A DNA stretch of 64,000 nt, taken from Paenibacillus soyae. Its GTDB lineage: Bacteria > Bacillota > Bacilli > Paenibacillales > Paenibacillaceae. Positions 51,507-60,517 of this stretch are shown one piece after another. The stretch lies in assembly GCF_024623455.1 (NCBI RefSeq), contig NZ_JANIPJ010000019.1, forward strand, positions 1 through 64,000. The letters are read 5' to 3'. Each line of letters starts with the position of its first letter. The stretch's first letter is position 1. The notes under the pieces were generated by a model. The model had not been told where the DNA came from, searched no databases, and saw nothing but the letters and a program-made list of their open reading frames with translations. A program made the position numbers and the translations under genes.

Positions 51507-52592
51507 TTAAATCGCATATAGTACGGTTTCAGTCACGGAATTACTGTAATGTCTCAAGTAAAACTTGTAATCTGGCACGCAGCTTTGCAGATAGAGCTGT
51601 ATGGTTAACATGTCTTCCGGCTTGTGATATACACAAATCGCCAATCTAGGACGATGTTTGACAATTGTTTCACGTGCGCCACGCAATGCTTCCAACTCCG
51701 CGCCTTCAATGTCCATTTTAATAAACGTAGCACGTGATCCTTGCAATACATTATCTATGCTTCGTAATTTAATCGAAACTATACCTTCAGAATCTATCGA
51801 AGACGATCCATTTCCTATAGGATTAAAATTCATTTGATCATCACCGCTCCATACTCCCGCATTCAGAAGTTCAATATTTTGGAGCTGTTCTTGATGAATG
51901 ACTGCTTGGCACTTATCATAGCACTTCGGGTCAGGTTCGAAAGCATAAATTTTGTCGTAATTCCCCCCGCACCACTCTCTAAAAAGCAAGGAAGTCCCAC
52001 AATCAAAACAGCCCGCATCAATAAATACTTCATTCAATTGAGGAGTCATAATAGACTCTTCAAAATACTGGTGGTTAACATCTTCGAAACGTATATTTTC
52101 ATAAATAATTTGATCCTCAGTAAACCCAAAGCTCTGTAGTTCTTTGTAGATTTCCTCATATATAAGCCAAGAACTGATGACAACATAATCACTCTTATAA
52201 TTGGTCATCAATTCCTCAGGAGAAATGATGGGCAAATCGCAAAATGTGCCCCCCTGCTTGTTGCGGTCCCTGTCACAAAAGGCATACCAATCAAATTCAC
52301 TAAGGTGAGTGTGCAAATACTGTCCATACCAACCTGCGCCATATATTATAAGTCGGGCGTCGCTCTGTTCGTTTATTCGCTGCAACCGATCGCTTAATGC
52401 TCTCAGTTTTGAATCCTTTTTGGGATCGAACCTAGGATTCATTCCAACCAAATCAAGCACATGCTTTTTATCGTTTGTTAAATTGTAGCTCATTCGAGCC
52501 GCAAAAATCTCTTTCGACATTGAGTCTGCCAGATTTTCGTAAACGTTCTTTGATAACGTGAAAATCCGATTCAAGTCCTTTGTCTCTACCAT
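51507..52592 (-). CDS. FkbM-family methyltransferase with N-terminal Rossmann-like module
   Basis: The 361-residue protein likely methylates a sugar hydroxyl with S-adenosylmethionine. The C-terminal part (about 190-360) shows FkbM features: EVFIDAGCFDCGTSLLF (SAM site), IYAFEPDPKCY and FIKMDIEGAELEALRGA. In front of it, at about 80-180, stands a separate dinucleotide-type module (LIIYGAGWYGQYL ... FCDRDRNKQGG ... PIISPEEL ... VVISSWLIYEEI) of the kind repeated through this cluster. A short helical N-terminus precedes it. AGGAGG lies 8 bases before the ATG. As last gene of the run it may cap or decorate the glycan. Confidence 0.85.
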   Translation of the reverse strand: MVETKDLNRIFTLSKNVYENLADSMSKEIFAARMSYNLTNDKKHVLDLVGMNPRFDPKKDSKLRALSDRLQRINEQSDARLIIYGAGWYGQYLHTHLSEFDWYAFCDRDRNKQGGTFCDLPIISPEELMTNYKSDYVVISSWLIYEEIYKELQSFGFTEDQIIYENIRFEDVNHQYFEESIMTPQLNEVFIDAGCFDCGTSLLFREWCGGNYDKIYAFEPDPKCYDKCQAVIHQEQLQNIELLNAGVWSGDDQMNFNPIGNGSSSIDSEGIVSIKLRSIDNVLQGSRATFIKMDIEGAELEALRGARETIVKHRPRLAICVYHKPEDMLTIQLYLQSCVPDYKFYLRHYSNSVTETVLYAI

Positions 52593-52635
52593 TACAATAT
52601 CCTCCTCAGCGGCCGCAAATCATAGGTCTGATTTT

Positions 52636-53586
52636 TTAAAGCTCGCTCATCAAGAGACGATTGAGCCTAGCGATACGTTCCGGATAATCCCTATTCGTAT
52701 CCATATAATCATTCAGGTAACGTTTTATTTCCTGTTGCATATTTTCTAAATTTTTTCCGTCATTGGTTTCGATCGCTATTTCGGCTAACAAGCTTGCATG
52801 ATAGACATAGAATCGCTTTACCCAGATAATAATGTCCGTTGGGATACCATTCTCTTTAAGCAATTCAATAATTTGCGCATAAGCGATCAAGCTGCCTCTG
52901 CGCTGCTCAATATCTTTGGAATGAAACAACGATTGCTCTCGCTGGTAATAATGATACAAAGGCAACTCCATATAGTACGCTTGTTTGGAATGCAATAAAT
53001 ATTCCGTGAATAAGAGGACGTCGTTACCTACACGAATATCTTCACGAAACCGAAGTCCCGAACTGCCCATAAATCGATCAGCACGGAATAATTTGTTCCA
53101 ATAATAAGCACCGAATGCAGGATACATATCACGTATAAACGTCATTGTCAGTGCTTGATTACGATTGAGAATTGGAGAATTGAGCTTTATTTTATTGTCT
53201 ACATCGATTCCTCCGTAATCGAATTCTTTACGCCATCCTGAACAAACGAAATCAACATCGTTGTATTCGATTGCGTCGTACATTAGCTCATAGAAGTTTG
53301 GCTCAACCCAGTCATCAGGGTCAACAATTCCAATATATACACCTGTGGCCTTGTCCAATCCTGCATTTAGCGCAGCTGCAACTCCAGCATTCGCTTGATG
53401 TATTACAGCAACACGTGCATCTATCCTTGCATATTCATCGCATATTACACCAGACAGGTCGGTAGACCCATCATTAACACAAATAATTTCGAGATTACGG
53501 AAGGTTTGATGCACCACGCTATCAAGACACCTTCGGATATAGGGTTCGACATTAAATACAGGTATAATGATCGAAATCTTCTTCAT
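52636..53586 (-). CDS. family 2 glycosyltransferase
   Basis: The 316-residue inverting GT-A enzyme has the canonical start ISIIIPVFNVEPYIRRCLDS, the nucleotide-sugar stretch ICVNDGSTD and the metal-binding DPDD in GIVDPDDWVEPNF. It carries no Rossmann-like extension, unlike the other transferases of the cluster. Its ATG overlaps the upstream stop codon (ATGA), so it is translationally coupled to the glycerophosphotransferase-like gene. Donor and acceptor sugars are unknown. Confidence 0.9.
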   Translation of the reverse strand: MKKISIIIPVFNVEPYIRRCLDSVVHQTFRNLEIICVNDGSTDLSGVICDEYARIDARVAVIHQANAGVAAALNAGLDKATGVYIGIVDPDDWVEPNFYELMYDAIEYNDVDFVCSGWRKEFDYGGIDVDNKIKLNSPILNRNQALTMTFIRDMYPAFGAYYWNKLFRADRFMGSSGLRFREDIRVGNDVLLFTEYLLHSKQAYYMELPLYHYYQREQSLFHSKDIEQRRGSLIAYAQIIELLKENGIPTDIIIWVKRFYVYHASLLAEIAIETNDGKNLENMQQEIKRYLNDYMDTNRDYPERIARLNRLLMSEL

Positions 53587-54944
53587 CCGATAACCCCTAA
53601 TAGCTCACGCGCGAGTGCTAAAACACGCTCCGATGAATTCCCATCGGCATATGTATGTGTGATCCGTCTTAAACGCTCTCTGTCTTTGACGAATCTATCT
53701 TCACCATATAGCGATGCAAAAACAGCTTGTTGAAACTGTTTATATTCTACAGCTATTTCACCGGGCATCCAGGCATCGTAAGGCTCCATCATTAAGCCTC
53801 TCGTCTCACGGTAATCCTCAAGATCTAACGGCGTTAGGATAATTGGCTTGTCCGTAAGTAAGAAATCAATAATGATGGAGGAATAATCGGATATGAGACA
53901 ATCCACTCCATTTAATATTTCGTAAAGATCTATATCATTTGCGTGCAGCATCTCGTCTGTTATTTCTACAATATTCTCTGAATCACTAAACATTTTTCGA
54001 CTTAGCTGAACAGTGTGTTTTTTATATAGGAAGAGTATCTGATTTTCTTTCAAAAAATCATTGAAGGCTTGTTCTTCAAATCCAGCCATATCATTGATAA
54101 AGGCCGCGCTATTTCCGTTATTTGCAATAAAAGAATCTCTGTGGGTTGGCGCGTAAAAGACGATTTTTTGCTGGTTAATCGGTCCGATGAGCTTTTCCAA
54201 CATTTTTTTACCATCAGATTTGAATAACATATCGTTCCGCGGATAACCAGTGATGATGAATTTCTGAAATTCTAGTCTGAGGCAATACCCCATAAAAACA
54301 CTATATAAATGCGACATTGAGCAGATCGCTGTCTTTTTCTGAAACGTTTCGTGTCTACTAACAGATAAGCTTTTATCGTTTTCTTCTTTGGTCATAAAGA
54401 AAAGAGTTTTAATTGTAAACCCATGCCATAGTTCTATTGATTTTTTATTGCCACACCGCTCACCACTATGTGTGACGACAAGACTACTGGAAAGAAAATG
54501 ATAATAGTACTCGCTGTCTCTATTTGAATCCTTAACAAGTACTACCTCAATGTCATCATAAGGGTTATTGCTTAATGCTTTCGATACTGCCCCAGCGTTG
54601 TAATGCCCAATAATACAAATTTTATTAGGGATTTCCTTAATTTCACCGTATTTTCTCAGATCGACACGTGTCAGATCAGCAACCCCATATTTCATGGGAA
54701 TATAAAACTCCTTAATCCCCATAGCATAAAGTTGCTGCGCTATATCAAGATGAAAATTACTAGTTATGATGACTTGCAGATCCTTATCAACAATTTCAAC
54801 TGGGTTAATGATTGTTAGATCGTGAATTGTTGATCCTTGTTTTTTAGGATCGCTATCAGCGAAGCAAGCAATATTATATTTATCCTTCAACAGAGTATAA
54901 TATGATTTACCAAGTAAGCCCGCTCCGAATATGACAAATTTCAT
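53583..54944 (-). CDS. CDP-glycerol glycerophosphotransferase-like enzyme with N-terminal Rossmann-like module
   Basis: The C-terminal three quarters (about residues 110-450) resemble TagB/TagF teichoic-acid enzymes, which move glycerol phosphate (or ribitol phosphate) from a CDP carrier. Visible motifs are SIELWHGF, VFYAPTHRDS and DCLISDYSSIIIDF. Residues 1-85 are a separate module (VIFGAGLLGKSYY ... CFADSDPKKQG ... LQVIITSNFHLDIAQQL) that TagB/TagF proteins lack. AGGAGGG lies before the ATG. With two cytidylyltransferases in the operon, it probably uses a CDP-alcohol made locally. Which alcohol cannot be told. Confidence 0.85.
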   Translation of the reverse strand: MKFVIFGAGLLGKSYYTLLKDKYNIACFADSDPKKQGSTIHDLTIINPVEIVDKDLQVIITSNFHLDIAQQLYAMGIKEFYIPMKYGVADLTRVDLRKYGEIKEIPNKICIIGHYNAGAVSKALSNNPYDDIEVVLVKDSNRDSEYYYHFLSSSLVVTHSGERCGNKKSIELWHGFTIKTLFFMTKEENDKSLSVSRHETFQKKTAICSMSHLYSVFMGYCLRLEFQKFIITGYPRNDMLFKSDGKKMLEKLIGPINQQKIVFYAPTHRDSFIANNGNSAAFINDMAGFEEQAFNDFLKENQILFLYKKHTVQLSRKMFSDSENIVEITDEMLHANDIDLYEILNGVDCLISDYSSIIIDFLLTDKPIILTPLDLEDYRETRGLMMEPYDAWMPGEIAVEYKQFQQAVFASLYGEDRFVKDRERLRRITHTYADGNSSERVLALARELLGVIG

Positions 54945-54974
54945 GCAATCATCCCTCCTTATGCCTATTTCCTA

Positions 54975-56330
54975 TTATTCCTTATGATTCACAATCAATT
55001 CGGGAAAATACTCAGTGCCTAGGTCATTCAACACATCATGAAAATAAAACACGTTCGCTTCCGTTTTACGCACTTTTCTTTCTACATCCTGATTGCCATT
55101 CAGGAATAGGATAACCGTATCATCTTTACTGAGTAAGCCAAAGTCAGGGAACATAAGAGGAATACCAAATAAACGATCACCTTGCTGTGCTTTAATATCC
55201 CATACTTCATTAGGAACGATATTGCACTTAATAAAATCCTCTAATGTACTCTTCGCCACGAAACCGGCACCATATGCGATCAGGCGGCCTTTTCTGCTTC
55301 GAATTATTGAAAGGGTATCTTTTTTCTCAGTGGAGCAATTCGTCAGAAAATTGCTAACTGCATAGAAAAAAGCAGAAAAACAAATCTCTTCGACCAGTCT
55401 CCCGTCCAAGGAAAGAGGCAGTAATCCAGTATCATTTACAACTCGAACAAATTGATTCGTATAGTATTCTTTATAGCTTATCAAGTGAGGGCTCCTGCTT
55501 ACCCGTCTTACCATGAATGCGTATTTGCTTATAGTTGCTAACTTACTATAAAAATTGAATTGAGTTTTAGACCCTATACAACTTTCCAAAGTATTTTGGG
55601 ACAATATGCATCTACTCTCCGCATACTGGTAGAGCTTATGAATGTCGGTTTGAGATGTAACGATAGAGTTCTCGCGCACAATGTATGAGTATAAAGGTCT
55701 TCGCAGGTGAATAATAGCATCCTCCGAAGCTAGTATAGGTAACCATATTTGAGGCTCTTGAGTAGCACTTAAATTTGTAATAAAAGTTTCAATTAAATGC
55801 AATTTATATATTAATGATGCTCGGAACATGAGCACTGCAACACTTGTTAGAAGCTTACCCATAAAAAATTTTGTTAATAAATTACGATTATAATTTGAAA
55901 CTAGACTAGTTTCAGTACTTATTTCTGGAGCATATCCAAGATCCCATCGATTTCTTAAATCATCGCAGACAACGCAATTTACACTAGAGAATTGATTCAG
56001 CGCCTTTACCATTGCTGAAACATATTCCTCATGCAACAAATCATCGCAGTCCGGTATACAGACAAATTCGCCTGTTACAAGCATTAAACCATTTCTAACC
56101 GCCGCTGCTACACCTTGATTTCCCTGATCTAAGATAGTGACCTCATAACCTCGGGCTTTGAGCTTCTCCTCATATTGGCCGATAACAACCCTGGTTCCGT
56201 CTGTACTCCCATCATTCACCAATATGATTTCAAGGTTGTCCCACTTCTGCGCAACGACAGAATCAAGCATTCCAGAGATATAGTTAACTTTGTTATAGCA
56301 TGAAACAACCAAGCTTACTTTAGGTTGCAT
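54975..56330 (-). CDS. family 2 glycosyltransferase with C-terminal Rossmann-like module
   Basis: The 451-residue protein starts with a GT-A domain (VSLVVSCYNKVNYISGMLDS, ILVNDGSTDGTR, metal site CIPDCDD). A middle helical part follows, then a module at about 345-445 (RLIAYGAGFVAKSTL ... EVWDIKAQQGDRLFGIPL ... DDTVILFLNGNQDVERKV). It is one of three neighbouring close paralogues (this, 56417-57745, 57774-59129) plus a more distant one at 61332. The ATG at 56330 was chosen for AAGGGGG 7 bases upstream and because the paralogues start alike (MQSKVSMV). Confidence 0.87.
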   Translation of the reverse strand: MQPKVSLVVSCYNKVNYISGMLDSVVAQKWDNLEIILVNDGSTDGTRVVIGQYEEKLKARGYEVTILDQGNQGVAAAVRNGLMLVTGEFVCIPDCDDLLHEEYVSAMVKALNQFSSVNCVVCDDLRNRWDLGYAPEISTETSLVSNYNRNLLTKFFMGKLLTSVAVLMFRASLIYKLHLIETFITNLSATQEPQIWLPILASEDAIIHLRRPLYSYIVRENSIVTSQTDIHKLYQYAESRCILSQNTLESCIGSKTQFNFYSKLATISKYAFMVRRVSRSPHLISYKEYYTNQFVRVVNDTGLLPLSLDGRLVEEICFSAFFYAVSNFLTNCSTEKKDTLSIIRSRKGRLIAYGAGFVAKSTLEDFIKCNIVPNEVWDIKAQQGDRLFGIPLMFPDFGLLSKDDTVILFLNGNQDVERKVRKTEANVFYFHDVLNDLGTEYFPELIVNHKE

Positions 56331-56416
56331 CATTCTGCCCCCTTGCAAAGGTTACCATCTGTTACCAGCATTATGTCCTTGGCTCAACCAAAATATTCCA
56401 CCAATTATCAATATCA

Positions 56417-57745
56417 TCAATCAACTAAATGCTCGATAATTAAATCGTAAAGTATATCTTGATAATAGAATACGCTCGCTTCAGTCTTACGCAAGTTATA
56501 TTCCACTTCTTTATTATTATTCAAAAATATAATAATCAGATCTTCCTTCGTAAGCGAATCATAATTCGGCTGTTTTAAAGGAATCTCAAAAAAACGATCA
56601 CCCTCGCACGCCTTCATATCCCATACTTCATCTGGAACTACATTGCACTTTACAAAAGCCGGAAATACTCTTTTCGCTACCCTTCCAGCCCCATATGCTA
56701 TCAAGCGACTTTGAGCACCTCGTTTATAAGGCAGTATTCTCCCAGGCGTGTAATCCGTTAAATAATAATTAACAAGTGGACAAATGACTTTAAAACCGAA
56801 ATCTTCAACGATATTCGTTGTAAGCATAAATGGCAGCAGGCCGCTATCATTCACAACCTCTACAAACTGCTTGATACCGGCAGTTTTATACTCTTCCAAT
56901 CCGTAAAGGTTTATTCGCGCAATGATCATATGGCATTTTACTATGTTGGCCAGTTTACATAAAAACTCAAAATCGTCCGTTGAATCTATATACTTTTCCA
57001 AAATCTCCTGTGTTAGCACGTATCTGTCTTCTGCATATTCGTAAATTTTTTGAATATCTGTTACTGAAGTTTCGATTGAGTTTTCGCGTACAACATAGGT
57101 ATATAACTGCTTATTAAGGTGCAGGACAGCAACCTCCGAAATCAATATCGGAAGCCAAATCTGCTGTTCTTGAGTCGTTCTTACATTGGTTATAAAATGA
57201 TCAATCATGTTCAATTTGTTAAGCAATGAAACACGCATCATCATCAAACATGCGGATTGAAAAAAAGAAGCCAAGATAAACTTCTTCAACAGAATATGTC
57301 CGTCATTCGATAACAGGGAAATTTCGGGGCTGTCGTATTTCGTAGCCGACCAGGATACCCTTCCACTCCCCACCACATCACAAACGACGCAATTAACATT
57401 TGGATACTCCTTTAGAGCATGTACCATAGCTGAAACATATTCCTCGTCTAATATATCGTCGCAATCAGGCATACAAACAAATTCACCCGAAACATGCTGT
57501 AGGCCATTCTTAATGGCTGATGCTACGCCTTGGTTTTCTTGATCAACAATTTTCACATCGAAACCGCGGTTTTTTAGTTTTTCTTCATACTTGTTAATGA
57601 CTTCCCTTGTCCCATCGTTACTTCCGTCGTTTACCAAAATGATTTCGATATGATCCCATTTTTGTGCTAGGACAGAATCGAGCATGTCAGAAATATAATT
57701 CACTTTGTTGTAACATGGAATAACCATGCTTACTTTTGACTGCAT
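56417..57745 (-). CDS. family 2 glycosyltransferase with C-terminal Rossmann-like module (paralogue 2)
   Basis: The 442-residue close paralogue of the preceding gene product has the same order: GT-A domain (VSMVIPCYNKVNYISDMLDS, LVNDGSNDGTR, CMPDCDD), a middle part, and a terminal module (RLIAYGAGRVAKRVF ... EVWDMKACEGDRFFEIPL ... LIIIFLNNNKEVEYNL). GGAG precedes the ATG by 9 bases. The acceptor region differs enough from its neighbours to allow a different linkage, but substrates are unknown. Confidence 0.87.
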   Translation of the reverse strand: MQSKVSMVIPCYNKVNYISDMLDSVLAQKWDHIEIILVNDGSNDGTREVINKYEEKLKNRGFDVKIVDQENQGVASAIKNGLQHVSGEFVCMPDCDDILDEEYVSAMVHALKEYPNVNCVVCDVVGSGRVSWSATKYDSPEISLLSNDGHILLKKFILASFFQSACLMMMRVSLLNKLNMIDHFITNVRTTQEQQIWLPILISEVAVLHLNKQLYTYVVRENSIETSVTDIQKIYEYAEDRYVLTQEILEKYIDSTDDFEFLCKLANIVKCHMIIARINLYGLEEYKTAGIKQFVEVVNDSGLLPFMLTTNIVEDFGFKVICPLVNYYLTDYTPGRILPYKRGAQSRLIAYGAGRVAKRVFPAFVKCNVVPDEVWDMKACEGDRFFEIPLKQPNYDSLTKEDLIIIFLNNNKEVEYNLRKTEASVFYYQDILYDLIIEHLVD

Positions 57746-57773
57746 ATCCGTTAGCTCCTCTTACTTATAGTCA

Positions 57774-59129
57774 TTATTGCTTAACGACAAGCTCTAAAAA
57801 GCGTTCAGAGGCTAATTCATCGAGAATATCTTGATAATAAAATACGTTTGATCCCGACTTACGCAGTTCATCTTCAATATCTTTATGATGATTTAAAAGG
57901 ATAATAATTGAATCGTGTTTCGTAAGCGAATCAAAATCAGGCTGCTTTAACGGAATCTCATAAAGGCGGTCACTCTCGCCAGCCTTTATATCCCATATTT
58001 CATTTGGTGGTAAATTAAATTTCACAAAATCGGGCAGCACCCTCGCCGCTACCCTTCCGGCCCCATAGCCAATCAATCGTCCTTTAACTCCCCGGATATC
58101 AGACAGATGGCCATTTCTTTCAGGGATGGAATGAGTTAAACAGTTGCTAATAAAACGGCTCACTACGTTAATTCCGAAATCCTCAACGATTTTTGATGTT
58201 AGTTTATACGGTAACAGGCCGATACCGTTAACAAGCTCGATAAATTGTTGAAGGGATTGTTCCAGGTACTTAGATCCGTCGGATAGGTTCTTTGCACATC
58301 GATAAACATTAATGCTTCTAGAAATCAGCGCGGTATGAATAAGATGTTTTTTCCTGTTTGAATCGGCAATATCATCCGGCAATCGATTTATGGCAATTTC
58401 ACATAGCTCGTAATATTCGTCATAAAATTTTTTCTGCTTTTCGTATTCATCATGACGCGAATGTCCTAAATCAGCTGCATTAAAATGATAGAGCGGTAAT
58501 TCAAAGTATTTATATTTGCCATTGTTCATGGTCAGAGGAATGATATAACCCGGCTCATGAGAGCCTTTGGTGTCTGTATAATAATTTTCTATAATGTTAC
58601 ACTTTTTTATATATTCCGCTCTCACTAAGTAAACCCACACTGTCGGACGAACGTCCGTCAGAAGATATCGCTCGGTATAGAATGGCTCTTCACTTTTTAT
58701 TTTGCTTAACTTAACTGGCTCAATTTTTTTACTGCTGCCGCTTCCGGTGTAATGCACTCCCCCACAAATACAATAGTCATATTCGGCGTTCTCATCCAGC
58801 CATTCAGCCATGATGGAGACATATTGGGGATCTAACTCATCGTCACTATCGACCATACAAACATAATCGCCGGAAGCCAGGGCAAGACCTGCTTTGGCAG
58901 CGGCACATACTCCGGCATTTTTTTGATCTATTACAATTACATCGAAGCCGCGATTTCGGAACTTAGACTCATATTCGGATATAACATCACGGGTACCGTC
59001 AGTGGATCCGTCGTTGACTAGAATAAGCTCAATATTGTCCCATTTCTGTCCTAAAATGGACTCAAACATATCGCCGATGTATTTCACTTTATTGTAACAA
59101 GGCATGACCATACTTACTTTACTTTGCAT
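57774..59129 (-). CDS. family 2 glycosyltransferase with C-terminal Rossmann-like module (paralogue 3)
   Basis: The 451-residue protein has a GT-A domain (VSMVMPCYNKVKYIGDMFES, LVNDGSTDGTRDV, metal site CMVDSDD). In the module (RLIGYGAGRVAARVL ... EIWDIKAGESDRLYEIPL ... SIIILLNHHKDIEDEL) it is nearest to paralogue 2, while its middle region is distinct. The ATG at 59129 follows AAGGTGG by 8 bases. The longer GTG start at 59141 overlaps that site. Only about 40 bases separate it from the neighbouring fusion gene, so it is in the same transcript. Confidence 0.87.
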   Translation of the reverse strand: MQSKVSMVMPCYNKVKYIGDMFESILGQKWDNIELILVNDGSTDGTRDVISEYESKFRNRGFDVIVIDQKNAGVCAAAKAGLALASGDYVCMVDSDDELDPQYVSIMAEWLDENAEYDYCICGGVHYTGSGSSKKIEPVKLSKIKSEEPFYTERYLLTDVRPTVWVYLVRAEYIKKCNIIENYYTDTKGSHEPGYIIPLTMNNGKYKYFELPLYHFNAADLGHSRHDEYEKQKKFYDEYYELCEIAINRLPDDIADSNRKKHLIHTALISRSINVYRCAKNLSDGSKYLEQSLQQFIELVNGIGLLPYKLTSKIVEDFGINVVSRFISNCLTHSIPERNGHLSDIRGVKGRLIGYGAGRVAARVLPDFVKFNLPPNEIWDIKAGESDRLYEIPLKQPDFDSLTKHDSIIILLNHHKDIEDELRKSGSNVFYYQDILDELASERFLELVVKQ

Positions 59130-59170
59130 TTTAACTACCACCTTAGAATTAAATTCAACACGCGATGCAA

Positions 59171-60517
59171 TTAGGATTCTCCAGTCCTCAATTGCAAAAA
59201 CTGCTCTATAACCCTCGCCATGGATATAGACTCTTCAGGAGTCAGCTTATAGTTGCGCCTTGCCGGTTCGTTGATATTACGAACAAAATCAGCGATTTCC
59301 AGGCGCATTCCATAACCGGGAAACGGCGCGGAGAAGCTTTCATTGTTATCTGGATTTTCATAACAAACCTCGAAGGTTTTAGTCAACCACCATGGCGATT
59401 TCACTTGAATATAACCTTTCGTTCCGGATACAAGCAGCTGTCCCTCGCTTTTAACGCCTATACCGGTTTTCACGGTGGCGATCGCGTCTTCGAAGCGGAA
59501 GTATGCTTTCGTATAGATATCCACACCGTTATTGTCCTTAAATATTTCAAACCGCAGATCATTAAATTTGGTTCCAAGCAGCTTCACGATGGGCAACAAA
59601 TTATAGCTCGCAAGCTCCGTAAAGCTGCCTCCTGCAACAGGAAGATATTCTCGAGCATGGCTGTCATACGGAATAAGTTTTGTGAATGTGGCTTCCACAT
59701 CGTATATTTTGCCGATTCGTCCGCTCTTGGCAATCGCAAGGAGATTAAGAAAGCTAGGCGCATAGGCTGTTTTGATGGCTTCCATCAAAACAAGACCCGT
59801 TTGCTTTGCCAATTCATACAGCTCACGCGCTTCATTCTCGTTTAGAACCATCGGCTTCTCGCAAAGTACATGCTTCCCAGTAAGTAAGGCCTGGCGGGCA
59901 TATTCGTAATGGGTTTCGTGAGGCGAGGCAATATACACACCATCAACATGCTCAAGAAAGACGTCATATTGATCAAAAGCCATAGCGAGTTCAAAACGAT
60001 CCGCGAAGGCTTTGGCACTGCTTAGACGAGGATTAAATACCGATGTCGCGGAGATACCGCTTACGAATTTCACTTCTGACAACGTTCTCTCCGCAATTCG
60101 ACCACTGCCAACGATGCCTAACCTAATGCTGCTGTTCCGTTCGATACGTAAATCCGTGCTTGAAATATCCTTAGTTCGTTCGAGATAAATAACCTCGCAA
60201 TATTCGTTCAGATAGTCGAAAGTGCCGCGCCAATCGGACCCGACAACAAAAATATCTATATTGAATTTTTGAACGTCCTCAATTTTTTGACCCTCATGAT
60301 TCTCAATGATAATCTCATCGGCATAGCCACAGCTTCGCACATTGTCAATTCGTCGCATGAGGGAATCAACGACGTTCATTTTACCCCGTTGAATGTCGAA
60401 TTGCTCCGTTGTTACGCCTACGATGAGATAGTCGCCAAGGGCCTTTGCACGCTCGAGCAGCCGGCGGTGACCTTCATGGAATAAATCAAAAGTTCCGTAA
60501 GTAATTACTTTTTTCAT
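59171..60517 (-). CDS. cytidylyltransferase fused to Gfo/Idh/MocA oxidoreductase
   Basis: The 448-residue protein is a two-enzyme fusion. Residues 1-124 are a glycerol-3-phosphate cytidylyltransferase-type domain (TYGTFDLFHEGHRRLL with the HxGH site, and RTKDISSTDLR near 114-124). Residues 131-448 are a Gfo/Idh/MocA NAD(P)-dependent oxidoreductase (IRLGIVGSGRIAERTL, YIASPHETHYEYA, LCEKPMVLNE). A sensible reading is that one half makes or modifies a polyol or sugar-alcohol phosphate by redox chemistry and the other activates it with CTP. A comparable logic is known for the unrelated CDP-ribitol enzymes (reductase plus cytidylyltransferase). Its ATG overlaps the stop of the other cytidylyltransferase gene. 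The product is unknown. Confidence 0.85.
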   Translation of the reverse strand: MKKVITYGTFDLFHEGHRRLLERAKALGDYLIVGVTTEQFDIQRGKMNVVDSLMRRIDNVRSCGYADEIIIENHEGQKIEDVQKFNIDIFVVGSDWRGTFDYLNEYCEVIYLERTKDISSTDLRIERNSSIRLGIVGSGRIAERTLSEVKFVSGISATSVFNPRLSSAKAFADRFELAMAFDQYDVFLEHVDGVYIASPHETHYEYARQALLTGKHVLCEKPMVLNENEARELYELAKQTGLVLMEAIKTAYAPSFLNLLAIAKSGRIGKIYDVEATFTKLIPYDSHAREYLPVAGGSFTELASYNLLPIVKLLGTKFNDLRFEIFKDNNGVDIYTKAYFRFEDAIATVKTGIGVKSEGQLLVSGTKGYIQVKSPWWLTKTFEVCYENPDNNESFSAPFPGYGMRLEIADFVRNINEPARRNYKLTPEESISMARVIEQFLQLRTGES

